From positions 40,448,287 through 40,512,286 of the forward strand of contig NC_092326.1 of assembly GCF_036785885.1 (NCBI RefSeq): DNA of 64,000 nt. The letters run 5' to 3'. This document shows, piece after piece, positions 12,601 to 24,270 of this stretch. The notes under the pieces were generated by a model, which saw nothing but the letters and a program-made list of their open reading frames with translations, searched no databases and was not told where the DNA came from. The DNA comes from Coffea arabica (taxonomy: Eukaryota > Streptophyta > Magnoliopsida > Gentianales > Rubiaceae). Each line of letters opens with the position of its first letter. The stretch's first letter is position 1. A program made the position numbers and the translations under genes.

Positions 12601-15600
12601 ATGCTGCACTAAGTGCTGGACATGTTCTGGTGGAACATTATGCAACAACGTAGGTTCTCTTTATGCTTGTTCATCTGTTTTTTACCCTTAGGTTATGCTC
12701 TTCTGTTCTTGATTCATTGTTAGATTCAGTGCATAATTTTAGTTGTAAGAGAGTTGGAGCTTTGTTCGATTTCAACACATGCAGTTGCACACACTACAAA
12801 TGAATTAATGTCTTTGGATGTGTGTATGCTTCTAGATTATCTGGAATACTCCATCTTGAAAATTTTTTAAACCGTGTTTTTCTCGTCTGTCTTTCCAGGT
12901 CATTGCCACTGCTCCTTCCTGCTGTAGAGGATGGCATCTTTAATGATAGTTGGCGAATTAGGCAAAGTTCTGTTGAATTATTGGGTGATCTCTTGTTTAA
13001 GGTGATAATCATTATCTTTGCACTGTTGCCTTTAGTGTGGACCCCACCTTATTCTTTTTTATTTTTTAACTGTCACCTAGGTTGCTGGAACATCTGGAAA
13101 AGCACTTCTTGAGGGTGGTAGTGATGATGAAGGTGCTAGCACTGAAGCACATGGACGAGCCATCATCGAGGTACTCGGTAGGGATAAGCGTAACGAAGTT
13201 CTTGCAGCTCTATATATGGTTCGAACCGATGTCAGCATTACAGTCCGTCAGGTGATCATAGTATCAAAATAAATTAGTTAGTCCACTTGGACTTTGCCTT
13301 CTTTTTAGATTTTAATGACTATATTAATGGTATTACTCTCTTGTCTCAGGCTGCATTGCATGTTTGGAAGACTATAGTTGCAAATACTCCAAAAACCCTG
13401 AAGGAAATAATGCCAGTTCTGATGAATACTTTAATTAGTTCTCTTGCTTCATCATCCTCTGAAAGAAGACAGGTTCTTTGTTCTGCTCAGAATCTTTTGC
13501 TCAGTTTAGAGATTTAAATTGATCTGATTGTGAGACATTTGAAAGAAAAATCTGATATTTCTTCTGACTTTGTAGGTTGCCGGACGATCGTTGGGTGAGC
13601 TTGTTAGGAAGCTTGGGGAAAGAGTGCTTCCTTTAATCATCCCTATTCTATCTCAGGGGCTAAATGACCCTGATCCTAGTAGGAGACAGGTGAGGCTTGT
13701 GTTTTACACGTTTCTGCATCCTTTTACTTTGTTTGTCTCTAAATAATCTTTCTGTTCTTTCTCATATTCCTTCCCACTCCCCCCTCCCCTTTCTTTTTTC
13801 CTTTCTATAAGTTCCTGAACCATCTTTAGTGACCAAAATTATCAGGACTTCCATTTGATTTTGATCTTTGTTTGCGATTTCTGTTAATAAATGGTGGATA
13901 ACTTTGTTTTGCCTGGTTCCAAAGACAACAGCCATGTACCTGCATGGCTGCACCACAGAATGAATACCTTTACTAACAGTGTGTGAATGATTTGATAAAA
14001 TTTATAGCTCCAGATAAACTTTATCTGAAGGATCATGGTAGCGTAACTGCGCAGTTTCTATATCTATGTAGATTTTTAACTCAAGGAAATAAGAAAAAGG
14101 CTTGATTTACCTACAATATTTGATAGTTTAACAATTGATGTATATTAGTACATCCAAATCAGTAGATAAGTGTAGTGGTTTCTTCTTTTATGTATCGCCC
14201 AGCCTTGTGTACTGCTATTCATTGACATGATCTCAGTGTGGTTTTACTAGATCTTTTACCTTTTCTAATGCTTGATTCCATTTGTATCTTTAGGGTGTCT
14301 GCATTGGTCTGAGTGAGGTCATGGCCAGTGCCGGCAAGAGCCAGCTACTTAGTTTCATGGATGAACTTATCCCTACTATCCGGACGGCCCTTTGTGACAG
14401 GTACTTCATGATCTCATCATAGTGATGCTGTTACTTCATGATCTCATCATAGTGATGCTGTTGTGTGTAGTGGTAATTTTCTTCTTTCTTGTTCATTTTC
14501 TGAGTTTCTTTTTGGCCGCTTGAATAGTATGCCTGAGGTTCGTGAGTCCGCTGGTTTAGCTTTTAGCACGCTCTATAAGGTATGCTGTCCTTGTGCCTTG
14601 TTCTTCCCAGTGATTTTAAATCTGTTGTACTTTGAGAAATTAAAGTTTATCATATTTACTTGTAGAGCGCTGGAATGCAAGCAATTGATGAGATCGTCCC
14701 TACTCTACTTCATGCTCTTGAGGACGATCAAACCTCTGATACTGCACTTGATGGACTGAAACAAATTTTGAGGTTTGATTTTCAATCTTTGGTAACTGCT
14801 TTTTTTTTTGGCAGTCTATTCACAGCTTTTATTGGTTATTATGGAATCTATTTGCTGTTCTATGCAGTGTTAGAACCACGGCTGTGCTTCCTCATATCCT
14901 TCCTAAGCTTGTCCATCCTCCACTTACGTATGTACATATATTGATACTTGTATTTTGTCTTGTGGCAATTAATGTATAATACCTCGGTTGATGATGAAAA
15001 CAATTTGAATGCCTCCAGTGCCTTCAATGCACACGCTTTGGGAGCTTTAGCAGATGTTGCCGGTCCTGGTCTTGACTTTCACCTAAGTACAATTCTTCCT
15101 CCTTTACTTGCTGCAATGGCTGATACCAACGAGGTATGTCACTTTGCATGTTACGTGCAAGCTTTTCACCATATCTGTCATCCTCGCCATATACTTGTGT
15201 TTAGTCTCTTTGTTTCCATTCTTTGATTATTGACCTTTATTGCATTTTGGCTACCTTATTGATTTTTAAGTTATTTTGCTACCTTAGGATGTTCGCAATT
15301 TGGCTAAGCAGGCTGCTGAAACTGTTGTATTGGTTATTGATGAGGAAGGCATAGAATCTCTGATATCTGAGCTTGTAAAAGGAGTTGGGGACAGCCAGGC
15401 ATGTCTTATGGTTTATTTGCTTCTCCTTACATTTGTTTACACCCTCAGAATCATCTCTTTTGTCCTAACTTGTTTTTCTTATGTCCAGGCTTCAATTAGA
15501 CGATGTTCATCATATCTAATAGGCTACATGTTCAAAAATAGCAAATTATACTTGGTTGACGAAGCTCCAAATATGATATCCACCCTCATTATTTTGCTAA

Positions 15601-18600
15601 GTGACACAGATTCCCAGACTGTTATGGTAGTCTTCTGAGTTTTAAGCTTTCTTTTAAGACTTCATTTAGGATGCTATCTTACCAGGAATTTGTCAGGTTG
15701 CTTGGGAAGCTTTGTCAAGAGTAGTAAGTTCCATACCTAAAGAGGTTCTTCCTTCATACATAAAGTTAGTCCGTGATGCTGTATCTACCTCTAGGGATAA
15801 AGAACGTAGAAAGAAGAAGGTGAACATATTTATTTTCATACTTGAGATCAGAACTTACACTTCATGCTTTGTGCTGTAATATTGATGATATTTGCAGTGC
15901 TTCTGCGTGCAAGCTCGTTTACCAATTTGGCATATGTTTTTAATTTGTGATGCAGGGAGGTCCTGTTGTTATACCTGGACTTTGTCTCCCAAAAGCTCTT
16001 CAACCATTGCTACCAGTCTTTCTTCAGGTATTCCAGCTAATGTTATATATATTTTACAATTGACATCATCGGAATTAAGTCAACAAATTGATACCTTTAA
16101 AATGTCTTGAATATAAAAGCACAAATCAAAATATGCTCATGCTCACATGATCCTATGCATGGTCACTCGGTATCATGGATCGTGACACAGCACACAGCTC
16201 TAATTGAACAGGTTTTGAAGAAAATTGATTATTTGGTTGCTGTAATAATGTTTTAGCTTGTCTAATATGTGGTGATAAGTATCATCCCCTTTGATTACTT
16301 GATGAGATTCTTTTGTGATGCCTTAATCTGCTCATGCCTTTCAAGATAAAGCAGTTATCCTTACTGATCCATTTGCTACAAAAAATATCTTTTAGGGTCT
16401 TATAAGTGGATCAGCTGAACTAAGAGAACAAGCTGCTTTGGGTCTCGGGGAATTAATCGAAGTTACAAGCGAACAAACTCTGAAGGAGTTTGTAATCCCA
16501 ATCACTGGGTAAGTACCATGACATGTGAAGGGATGTCGTGTACAGTGGTCGTTCTTTTATCCTTTTTTTGTTATACCCTCCAAAAGAGACATCAGCACTA
16601 GCTTAGTTCTTTCAATGTGATCTGGGTGTCATGTTACCGCTTTCTCTCATCATATACCAATCAGAATGGGACCAGTTGGTTCACCAAACCCCCCTGACCC
16701 AGTACTTTTTGACTACTGTTGGGAATTCTAGACTTTGTTTGAAAAAGACTGTTAAACTTCTGCTTTGCTTTCATTTTGGTGTATGACTGTAACTCTTCTT
16801 GCTTCACAGCGGTATTTAATTGCTTCAAATTTCTTGCAAGTTAATTGCTTTTTAGTTCAATCCCATGGTAGTTGCTGTGTATGAGTGACATCCCAGTTCA
16901 AAGTCACAGTGGATTTATGTCAATTTCGCCTTTTAATTTGTGTATACACTTAATCAACATGATAACCATTGAGAAGTTTAGATTTCCTGAAACTTGGAAC
17001 TAGGTTACCACTTCATCATCTTAGCAACTGCACTGCCAACTTAAAGCTGTAAATTCTATAAAGGTCCACTCCTTTGATATTTTATACAAAGCCAAATGGA
17101 TCTTGATTCAGGAGTGCGATAATTATCCTCTATGCATAGCATATCTTTATGTACTTGTTGCATGTTTATCTGATATATACATATGAAGGAGAAGAAAGTC
17201 ATATAAATGTTTCTAAGGCCATGATCATACAAAGAAAAAATAAATGGACTGTTTTTATTCTGCTGGATGTATACAACAATAATGAGCTTGTGACATGTCA
17301 TTTTAAATGTGTAAGGTGAATTTAGGGGCTTATTACTCTTCCGTGCAAATTAATTTCAAGGTTTAATCCGTCCTTTTGGATATAGACCAGTTGCACTTTA
17401 CTTTTTCTATTGACATGTACTTTCTCTAGTTGATTAGTTTCATTACCTTGTAATTAAATGTGTTATGGTTGAATATATTCTCCGTATTAGATTAAACGTA
17501 GTACTTTGAATAAGGAGCTGGTTTCTAATTTTGGTAAATTTGCACTATGTAGGCCTCTGATTCGTATAATAGGTGATCGATTCCCTTGGCAAGTAAAGAG
17601 TGCTATTCTTTCGACTCTTAGCATCATAATACGGAAAGGTGGGATGGCATTAAAACCTTTCCTACCTCAGCTTCAAACGACTTTTATCAAGTGTCTGCAG
17701 GACAATACAAGGTTTGCTAGTAACATGCACCATTTCCACTTATTATCATTTTAGATTGTTCAGTATCTTAGGTTTGACATTTTTTTAAAGATGAGCACAT
17801 TTATGTAGTGCATGTGTACTCTCTAACTTTTCAGTAAGTTGTTGAGGCTTGTTTGGTTACATTGGCACAATTAATCACCGGAATTTGTCCTTAAATCATG
17901 CTTGTCTGCTTAAATTGTAGGACTGTCCGTTCAGGTGCTGCCCTTGCTCTTGGGAAGCTCAGTGCACTTAGCCCTCGAGTTGACCCCTTAGTGGGTGATC
18001 TCTTATCTGGTTTGCAGGTATAACTTGTGTTTTTATTTGTTGTAGTTTATTGATTGTGTAGCTAAATGACTGATTACCAGCTGGATTGTTACTGGTCAGA
18101 CATCAGATGTTGGAGTTCGCGAGGCAATTTTGACAGCTCTGAAAGGTGTGGTCAAACATGCTGGTCAAAGCGTGGGAATTGCTGCTAGAACACGCATCTA
18201 TACGATTTTGAAGGATTTAATTTACAATGATGATGATCAGATACGAAGCTCTTCTGCTAGCATATTTGGCATTATTTCTCAGGTCAGTGTGAGATTCCTG
18301 AGGATAGTTCGTACCATTTTGATTATATCAAGTACGTCATTGCCCCTTCACTTAAGAAATTAGTGCCTTCTGCTTGGCTAAATAGTTTCAGAGATCAGCT
18401 TCCATGTATTATGGTTTCCTTTTCTGTGTGCTGTAATGACATACGACTTGCGAAATTTAAGTGTCTTTCCAAGTTCCATATCTTTTTCAGTTTATTTTCC
18501 TCTGACCTTTTTTAAGTCTATTCTTGATGCTAGCTGAGCAAACTTCATTTTACAGTACTTGGAAGATGATCAAATTTCTGAAGTGCTGAAGGAACTCCCA

Positions 18601-20226
18601 ACTTCAGCATCATCTCCAAGCTGGTTTACAAGGCACGGATCAGTTCTTACCTTGTCTGCCTTGTTCAGGCATAACCCCACCATTGTTTGTGCCTCTCCAT
18701 CATTCCCAACGGTTGTGAATTCTCTGATGAGTAACTTGAAAGATGAAAAGGTATCTCCAATCTTCTTGAAACTTAAATTACACTTTGCACCTAGAAGTTT
18801 CTATTGAGATTCTTGCCTTGCAATTTTGACTTGTGACTCTGACATTGGACCCTGGACGATCTATAATTAGAAAGCTTTAAATTCCTGCGGCTGTTATACT
18901 CCATTTGAAGTTCCATGAATTCTCCTGGGGCTGGGAGGGATGAAATTTTGAGGTTGAAAAAGTGACTGAAAACATATGTTACATGAAATACTAGGAGCAA
19001 CCTGGAACATTATTGGAACTTCTAATAGCTAAAAGCGTGAAACTTCCTTTGATATAATAGTTTCTTTTCTGTATTTTGTCGTATATGTCTGATGCTTGTA
19101 CTCCATGTAGTTTCCTGTTCGTGAAACATCAACAAGAGCACTGGGAAAGCTTTTGCTTCATCAAATCCGGAGTGATCCTTCTAATAGCTCTGCTCATTTG
19201 GAAACTCTATCCTCTATCATATTGGCAATGCAAGATGACTCGAGTGAAGTTAGAAGACGCTCCTTATGTTCGTTGAAAGCCGTTGCCAAAGTTTGTATTT
19301 GACTTGAGACCTTCTGTAGAACAGAACTTTTTAATTGTACTCCACAAAAAATAAATTTTGACGTTGTATGGCAGGCTAATCCTGCTGCACTTATGATTCA
19401 TGCTGCAACATATGGCCCGGTGCTTGCTGAGTGTTTGAGGGATGGCAATACTCCAGTGAGACTGGCTGCAGAGAGATGTGCACTGCACGCTTTCCAGTTG
19501 GCAAGGGGTAAAAGTTTTGTTGTACTGTTAGATATCTTTATTATTTCTAATAATTAGGATGCTGGCTTTTTGTCGTAGCTTGACCTTTCTGCAGTGGTTT
19601 CAGCCAGTCAGAAAGCTACTTTTTCTAATGGCTCATTCTGTTGTTTTTCAGGTGCAGAAAATATTCAAGCTGCACAGAAGTTTATCACTGGCTTGGATGC
19701 TAGACGGATATCAAAGCTTTCTGAAAACAGGTAATGCATTGAAAGGTGTACGAATTGTAGTTTTTAGATGTCTTAATGGTCTATTTCTTTTACTATGCCA
19801 TGTACTCGATGTGTGATCTTAAGATTTGTTGGTTGGTTTGTGTTACCCCCACACACATTGATTTCTGAACAGTTGTATCCGAAACCATGGAGTTCAAAAC
19901 AGCCAAACGAATTTATGCTCCTTTTGGTTGTTCCACTAAACCTCAGAAGCAATGTCCAATATCTACACTTGACAATGAATTCAATTTTTGTTAATCTGCC
20001 AGAGCTCAAAGGCACCTCTGTTATGATGAAAATTGGAGATTATACTTTTATCTGCAAATTCTAGAAGCCACCTCAGCAGAGTTATTATTTTGTATTTCCT
20101 AGTGCATGTAATCAATAATGATACATTTGATTTGCTATAAGTATTTCTTGAAAGAGTAATTCCTCGGTATGATAATGCAGCGACGAAAGTGACAACAGTG
20201 AAGATGAAATGGGAAGCGGATCATAA
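694..20226 (+). CDS. ILA: ILITYHIA / GCN1-like HEAT-repeat translational activator (5' truncated by window)
   Basis: Large HEAT-repeat protein orthologous to plant ILITYHIA and yeast/human GCN1, which binds ribosomes with GCN20 and activates the eIF2-alpha kinase GCN2. Exons: 694-813, 902-961, 2334-2459, 2552-2645, 2746-2915, 3509-3811, 3949-4065, 4158-4259, 4343-4492, 5447-5611, 5685-5861, 6117-6239, 6426-6506, 6594-6710, 7169-7341, 8075-8152, 8472-8619, 9162-9284, 9401-9457, 9591-9701, 9789-9980, 10059-10232, 12185-12295, 12407-12476, 12571-12649, 12899-13001, 13081-13251, 13350-13472, 13576-13689, 14294-14400, 14528-14579, 14666-14772, 14868-14927, 15019-15133, 15288-15398, 15489-15626, 15697-15819, 15956-16027, 16396-16508, 17553-17711, 17921-18017, 18100-18282, 18556-18750, 19111-19290, 19375-19507, 19652-19730, 20181-20226. 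They total 5,802 nt, exactly in frame: 1,933 aa plus TAA. Residues near 125-150 are Lys/Glu-rich. The eEF3-like HEAT region is roughly 770-1200 and the presumed GCN2-binding region 1515-1790. The C-terminus is an acidic Ser/Asp/Glu tail. About 650-700 N-terminal residues should lie upstream. Two introns use GC donors. Confidence 0.95.
962..2333 (+). other. ILA: Long ILA intron (1,372 bp)
   Basis: The intron lies between the exons ending at 961 and starting at 2334. It is T-rich with a 19-nt poly-T run near 1571-1589. Several short open frames occur on both strands, none family-like. No repeat with clear ends was found. Confidence 0.7.
8272..8413. repeat. AG-rich microsatellite block in an ILA intron
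   Basis: Two (AG)n-like runs (about 8309-8330 and 8384-8413) lie in a purine-rich stretch within the intron between exons 8075-8152 and 8472-8619. It ends about 60 bp before the acceptor. It reads as simple-sequence DNA rather than an exon. Confidence 0.8.
10233..12184 (+). other. ILA: Longest complete ILA intron in the window (1,952 bp) with local duplications
   Basis: No exon is recognisable between the donor at 10233 and the acceptor ending at 12184, and the reading phase joins cleanly across it. The intron contains a diverged 41-bp tandem duplication (10600-10640 and 10642-10682) and a perfect 23-bp direct repeat (11675-11697 and 11709-11731). A cluster of short tttgtccttaat repeats spans 11967-12058, and a TC/CA-rich patch lies near 11476-11510. 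Confidence 0.75.
10600..10682. repeat. 41-bp tandem duplication in ILA intron
   Basis: Two 41-bp units at 10600-10640 and 10642-10682 differ at about five positions, separated by one base. They look like a local replication-slippage duplication. Confidence 0.8.
14403..14462. repeat. Perfect 30-bp tandem duplication just after an ILA 5' splice site
   Basis: A 30-bp unit beginning acttcatgatctc is repeated exactly at 14403-14432 and 14433-14462. It starts two bases inside the intron that follows exon 14294-14400. The absence of differences suggests a recent event. The GT donor at 14401 itself is intact. Confidence 0.9.
16509..17552 (+). other. ILA: ILA intron (1,044 bp)
   Basis: This intron separates exons 16396-16508 and 17553-17711, which join within a glycine codon to give ITG-PLIR. 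I see only T-rich intron sequence, with no recognisable element or RNA gene. Confidence 0.75.
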
Positions 20227-21150
20227 TTGATGCTCTGCTGAGTTGCTGTTTCAAGAGAACAAAACCCTTCATTTTGGAGCCTGGGACTTTCATGGCAGTT
20301 TTTTGTAGCTAGAGGAACGTATGCACATAGACATGCCACAAAAGAGGTTCTTATATATGAAGAATTTTCATTGCTAGGTCATCCATCCATCTTGTAATTG
20401 TTTATATGATGAGATTTTTTTTTTTTATTTTAAACTCTCGAGACCTCAAAATTTTGTAGAACATGGTAAAATAGTGAATGGCTCAAGATGACTGTCATTT
20501 TTAAATTGGTTAGTAGTAAGTGTTGGATGTATGTGGTGGTGTAATACCCGAGTGGAATTGAAGAGCCAGACTAGCCTGAATGTGTAAGATTAGGAGGTAT
20601 TTTGTATTTTATATGTGAATGTACAGAGGAGCAATACCAACTGGATACATGGTGTCATTTATTCTGAAAGAATTCGGGACTGAAGGTATCAGAGCAATGG
20701 TTCACCGCATCTGACATTATATCTGACTGATTCATAAGAAAAATTTTGTTATGCTTGCTTTGTTCAGTATTATCTTGTTATTCACGTTCTTGTCTTTCCG
20801 AGCACGGCAGCTGCTTAACAAAATTTTCTACTGAAAAGTTGCATTCTGGTAAATCTTTAATTTTCTGGGTTTCCCTTCAGCATTCAATATGCATGACACT
20901 GTGTATGTTTCTGGCAGAATGTAATTTGTACTTTACAAGAGTACCATTGGGAGTTGGCATATGTGATCAGTTGCCTGGTAAGCTAAGTACCTATTTCGGT
21001 GCTCCAGTTTGCCCAAATCTGGTTGATTTTGCAGTAGTCATGCTCAGCTGCTCCTCTATTAAAAAAAAAAAAAAATGCTCAGTTGCTCATCAAAGGAAGT
21101 AGCAGCTTATGGGTAGCAAGGATTAAAAAGGCCAAGCGTTGTTCTGTTTC

Positions 21151-21394
21151 TTCTTTTTTTTCGAAGACGACAATTATTGTATAACCTATCTATCCTAGAC
21201 TACAGGAGAGGGGGGCCTAAAGAGACTGCATTTGGAGCTAGCAGATACACAGATTTTACTAGATCAATGAAGTATTTTAGTACAATTTTTGAATTTTTTT
21301 TACTATAGATGAAATTTGAACTCTCACGTACAGCCAAAGGAGGGACTAAAGACCCTCCCTGGTGGGAACCACTGAGCCAATCTCAGTGGTTCAC
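21151..21394 (-). mobile_element. tRNA-derived SINE with target-site duplication
   Basis: Read on the minus strand, the element starts with a tRNA-like head. An A box tggctcagtgg (plus 21369-21379) matches the RNA polymerase III consensus. A B-box-like gttcaaattt sits about 50 bp downstream (plus 21311-21321). It ends in an A-run (plus 21153-21160) after a short unique body. A 15-bp direct repeat flanks it, at 21136-21150 and 21395-21409, with two mismatches. The 244-bp length, internal promoter, A tail and TSD together identify a SINE. I cannot name the family. Confidence 0.8.
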
Positions 21395-22407
21395 GCGTTA
21401 TTCTGCTTCAGCTACAGCAATTTCTGAAGAATCATTGAATAACGTTGTAAACCATTTTTCTTTTCCGTCTTGTGAACACTTTTTCCCTTGTTTGTTCCCG
21501 TTTTGCATTTCTCCGTCTCGCTCAATTCTGCTGTAGCGTCTGGAATGGGCATATCATCCAAATCTCGTTTGAGGACGGGAACAGATCTTTATTTGCCCGG
21601 ATATACACACTCGGCCTAACAATCCTCACGATATGAAAGTAGTTGAAAGAAAGTTTCTTTTCTTTTCTTTTTTACTTTTTCTTTTATCAAATTTGTAGGG
21701 ACAAAAAACGATCATCTGATGTTCATTCAACATGAGTTAACTGCATGTTCTTAAGTCTCTACGAGTTGCAAAAAGTTACTGAGCTCATCCATTAAAACAG
21801 AGTTTAAACGGTCAGCAGATGAGAAGAAGTTATGGTGCAATACCGATCGATTTGTCAACGAATGTTAGTGCATTTATATCATCCTTCACGTGAGGGAGGT
21901 AAGATCCATAGCAAAATGCAGCACCATTTTGGTGTTCAACGTTCATCATCGTTATTGTGGAAGAAGTTGGATGAAATTAATGTAGAACACCAAAACTTGT
22001 GGGGTGGTCAAATAAAAATTCCGGACTTTCAGGTTTGATGGGGAGTTAAAGAAGCTGACAATCTAAAATTCTAAATGTTGTTTTTTGTTGAATGAATAAG
22101 AAACTGACACGTTATTGATATTCCTAAATAATTTGCAGCAATCGAGACTCGAGAACAGAAGCTCAAGCCACTGGTACCAGAATTTAATAAGCATTTAACT
22201 TAGTAATAGGATTAATCAATTAGCACTTGTATTCGCATATAAGACAGCTTAGATTGTTCGATGCCCGAAGCATGTCCTACAATCCGCCCAACTTTTAAGG
22301 GAGCATGTCTCTCTCACCCCACGCATCTTGTGCATTTGGTGTTTAAAACTCAGAAGTTTCAAGTCCTTAATTAGGAAAACTCTCGCATTCAAATAAAATT
22401 TGGACCT

Positions 22408-22500
22408 TGTTTGAATTGCTATTTTCTGAAGTTTTTGTAAAAAAAAAAAAAATGTATTATAACGATTTGATATATGTGAAGTAAAAAAAAGCACTTCGAC
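22408..22500 (+). mobile_element. Truncated copy of a GTTTGRATTG-type MITE
   Basis: This stretch opens with tgtttgaattgct and continues through an A-run to cgatttgatatatgtgaag and another A-run. It aligns base by base with the reverse complement of the complete element at 30931-31078, then stops without the matching terminal inverted repeat. It is therefore a 3'-truncated member of the same family in the opposite orientation. No TSD was found. Confidence 0.65.
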
Positions 22501-23259
22501 GATTAATTATCATTAGTTTAGGATATATAGCTTCTTAGGTTTAAAGATTCTTTAGTATTATTATTATTAGTTTGAAAACGAGGTTCAAAGATCTTTAATT
22601 TCCATTTTTCCCCCAAAAAAGAAAAAAAAATTTGGTGCCATAGATGATTCCTCATCGATTTTTATGTACGAAGAAGAAAGGTGGATCAACTGCAAACATT
22701 GAAAGGGTGACATCAATCGATTTCACATGACTGTCTACGATTCCATTGCATGTGCTCGGGGTAGCAGTTTGGTAACATGCTTAATTCCTTGTGTATATGT
22801 AACTAAAGATTATTTATATTTCAAAAGTATATTCAACATATAACGCATGATATACTCATAAGAAAAAAAAAGTGCAGATAAATCAATAAAGTCCAGTATA
22901 TCTAAATGTTTAGAGTTTAATTCTGAATATATCCTCAATTGTTTCGTCCAAGGCAGTAGAAATACAACCTACGAGAACCACCACCATTTCATTCTTCTTA
23001 TTTATTAATCTTAATCGCTTATTAAATTTTTTGGATTTTTTTAAAAACTTTTCCTCCTAGAAGAATTGCATAAACCTTTGACTCAGGATGTAGAAAAGAT
23101 AATAGCATTAACATCAGATGCATCAGCTGCCATGTTATGTTGATTAATAAGTGGGCCAGCATTAGTCATTTCTGCATTCTTTCCTACTACTTTTTAATGT
23201 TAGAATTCATGATTAGGCAGTGGAGATTTCTTTTTCATACTTAGCTGTATATGATTATC

Positions 23260-24025
23260 GGGATAATTTCACAAACCTCCTCTGAGGTTTCTAACACTTG
23301 CACTGAGACCCCTCCAGGTTTTAAAAATTTCACCTATCTCCCTTGCTTTTCAAATTTGGTAAAAATTCAGTCTAATTAGGATTAAAATATTACTATCATG
23401 ATAGAGATGACATTTATATTCCATGAATACCCTCTTCCTCCCTATATTAGTACAAGATTGCTTGTTAATAAAAAGGTAGAGATGATTATGGGTATTTTAT
23501 TTTGAATCATTTAATTTATGTTAAATACATAAATATTTGCAAATAAAATTCAAAAGCCGTTACACAAATATTTTTACGAAAGGAAAACTAGCATGTTTTG
23601 TATTTAATATAAATGAAGTATTTAAGAGTAAAAAAAAAATGTCCATAACATACCAGTTCTTTACGAGTTTCTTCCATTATATGAATAAAGCACTAGCTAT
23701 TTATGAGTATTTTACTTTGAATCATTTAATTTATATTAAATACATGAATGTTTATAAGTGAAATTCAAAAAGTGTTACACTAATATTATTACGAAAGGAA
23801 AACTAGTAGGTTTTTATTAACAAACAATCTTATACTAATATAGGGAGGAAGAGGGTATTCACGGAATATAAATGTCATCTCTATCATGATAGGAATATTT
23901 TAATCCTAATTGGACTGAATTGTTACCAAATTTGAAAAGCAAGGGAGCTAGGTGAAATTTTTAAAACCTGGGAGGGTCTCAGTGCAAGTGTCAGAAACCT
24001 CAGGGGAGGTTTGTGAAATTATCCC
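23260..24025. mobile_element. 766-bp non-autonomous element with 215-bp terminal inverted repeats (Mutator-like)
   Basis: The left arm 23260-23474 and right arm 23811-24025 are inverted copies, each 215 bp, beginning gggataatttcacaaacctc and differing at only a handful of sites. The flanks atgattatc (23251-23259) and atgattata (24026-24034) form a 9-bp target-site duplication with one mismatch, the size typical of Mutator-like transposons. The 336-bp interior encodes nothing recognisable and holds two 108-bp direct repeats (23488-23595 and 23703-23810). It must be mobilised by a transposase from elsewhere. Confidence 0.88.
23488..23810. repeat. Pair of 108-bp direct repeats inside the inverted-repeat element
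   Basis: Copies at 23488-23595 and 23703-23810 start 215 bp apart and have the same length. They differ at scattered positions and share the endings acgaaaggaaaactag. They lie entirely between the two terminal inverted repeats. Confidence 0.8.
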
Positions 24026-24211
24026 ATGATTATAATATCTAATCTTAACGTAACTCAAAGACAGCAACATATCTTACGTTCAGTCCCATACGTAAATTTG
24101 AGGTAAAGAAAAGTATGCAGAGAATGAAATTTATCCAAAGAGGTCCCAACCCCCCAACCAAAGGGGACACGAGGGAGAATGTTCAGCTTGTGACCTACTG
24201 GCAACTGGGCC

Positions 24212-24270
24212 GAAGTAGGGTTAAAGGTAAAGAAAGAAATGCTTTCTTTCTTTTTCTTAAACCCTACTTC
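24212..24270. repeat. 28-bp inverted repeat with 3-nt spacer (hairpin)
   Basis: Arms 24212-24239 and 24243-24270 pair over 28 positions with two mismatches and one G-T wobble, around a 3-nt centre. Weaker complementarity continues for about 15-20 bp outside. It could be the core of a small inverted-repeat element or a transcript hairpin; I see no TSD to decide. Confidence 0.7.
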
